Origin: Chthoniobacteraceae bacterium
GTDB lineage: Bacteria; Verrucomicrobiota; Verrucomicrobiia; Chthoniobacterales; Chthoniobacteraceae
Direction: 5' to 3'
DNA: 6,144 nucleotides
Assembly (NCBI GenBank): GCA_947478975.1
Contig: CANJYI010000176.1
Location: 1-6,144, forward strand
Position 1 is the stretch's first letter, and each line of letters starts with the position of its first letter. Under the pieces are notes generated by a model. The model was not told the origin of the DNA and did not search any database. It saw only the letters and a list, made by a program, of their open reading frames with translations. A program made the position numbers and the translations under genes. Positions 5,919 through 6,144 of this stretch are shown here, piece by piece.

Positions 5919-6122
5919 CTAGGGGGGGCGCGTTGAGGCTCTTGGGCGGTTGGAGCGGATGGGAAAAATGGTGCCCGTGCGGGGTGCGGAAGGACGGGAC
6001 GCCATGGAGCGCTTGGGGGTTTCTGGATAATCCAGTTCGGGAAAGAGAGGCCAGGGGCCGTGGATGGAATGAGGCATCATTTGAAGGAGCAGTTTGGCGT
6101 GTTTGGCGAGGTTGGTGTTCAT
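5919..6122 (-). CDS. small hypothetical protein in frame with, and just upstream of, the winged-helix ORF
   Basis: The ATG at 6122 opens a 67-residue frame, MNTNLAKHAKLLLQ then HGPWPLFPELDYPETP, ending in a basic, proline-rich stretch (TIFPIRSNRPRASTRPP) at TAG 5921-5919. I recognise no family. The first half looks coding: codons end mostly in C or G, with an amphipathic N-terminal helix. The second half resembles a disordered linker. The frame stays open upstream to the window edge (a GTG at 6134 is another start), so the start is not certain; a GGAA about 8 bases before the ATG is a weak ribosome site. The winged-helix ORF follows in the same frame after only four codons past the TAG. A linker running into a DNA-binding domain would make sense as one protein of about 155 residues, so this may be the N-terminal part of a gene broken by an amber mutation. 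Confidence 0.5.
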   Translation of the reverse strand: MNTNLAKHAKLLLQMMPHSIHGPWPLFPELDYPETPKRSMASRPSAPRTGTIFPIRSNRPRASTRPP

Positions 6123-6144
6123 GGAGGGTTCCACCCTAGATCGC

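Noticed and set aside
1..6144. tRNA, rRNA, CRISPR or insertion sequences
   Set aside because: I saw no repeat-spacer pattern, no transposase motifs and no conserved RNA stretches.

Overview
This GC-rich, densely packed bacterial window holds six protein-coding stretches, most of them in divergent or convergent pairs, and no RNA genes, insertion sequences or CRISPR. A sialidase-like exo-enzyme, a LacI-type repressor whose C-terminal half recalls those of Verrucomicrobiota, a secreted formylglycine sulfatase and a REC-SpoIIE phosphatase together suggest a glycan-degrading member of the Verrucomicrobiota, or less likely the Planctomycetota. That assignment is inference from protein style; no marker gene is present.

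Layout. (1) Bases 1-1355, minus strand: the N-terminal 451 residues of an exported BNR/Asp-box protein of the sialidase superfamily, cut by the left edge. (2) Bases 1422-2465, plus strand: a LacI-family regulator starting 66 bp away and divergent from it, with a perfect 10-bp palindrome over its start codon. (3) Bases 2504-3949, minus strand: an exported type I sulfatase, converging on the regulator with a 38-bp gap. (4) A control region of about 220 bp containing an almost perfect 18-bp palindrome, a larger inverted repeat and a possible -10 box. (5) About 4174-5598, plus strand: a response regulator with a receiver domain, a coiled coil and a PP2C/SpoIIE phosphatase. (6) Bases 5655-5906, minus strand: a small winged-helix protein, preceded in the same strand and the same frame by a 67-residue ORF (5919-6122), the two separated by one TAG codon.

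Working together. The sialidase-like protein and the sulfatase both carry signal peptides and would act outside the cytoplasm on sulfated, possibly sialylated or otherwise acidic glycans. The LacI-type protein is the natural candidate for sugar-responsive control of the sialidase-like gene and perhaps of the sulfatase. The REC-phosphatase has no kinase, anti-sigma factor or STAS partner here and looks like an orphan output of a partner-switching pathway, so its link to the glycan genes is only positional. I see no clearly new system. The points most worth checking are the TAG between the two small right-hand ORFs, the palindromes in the two divergent control regions, the lower-GC character of the sialidase-like gene and the uncertain start of the phosphatase.
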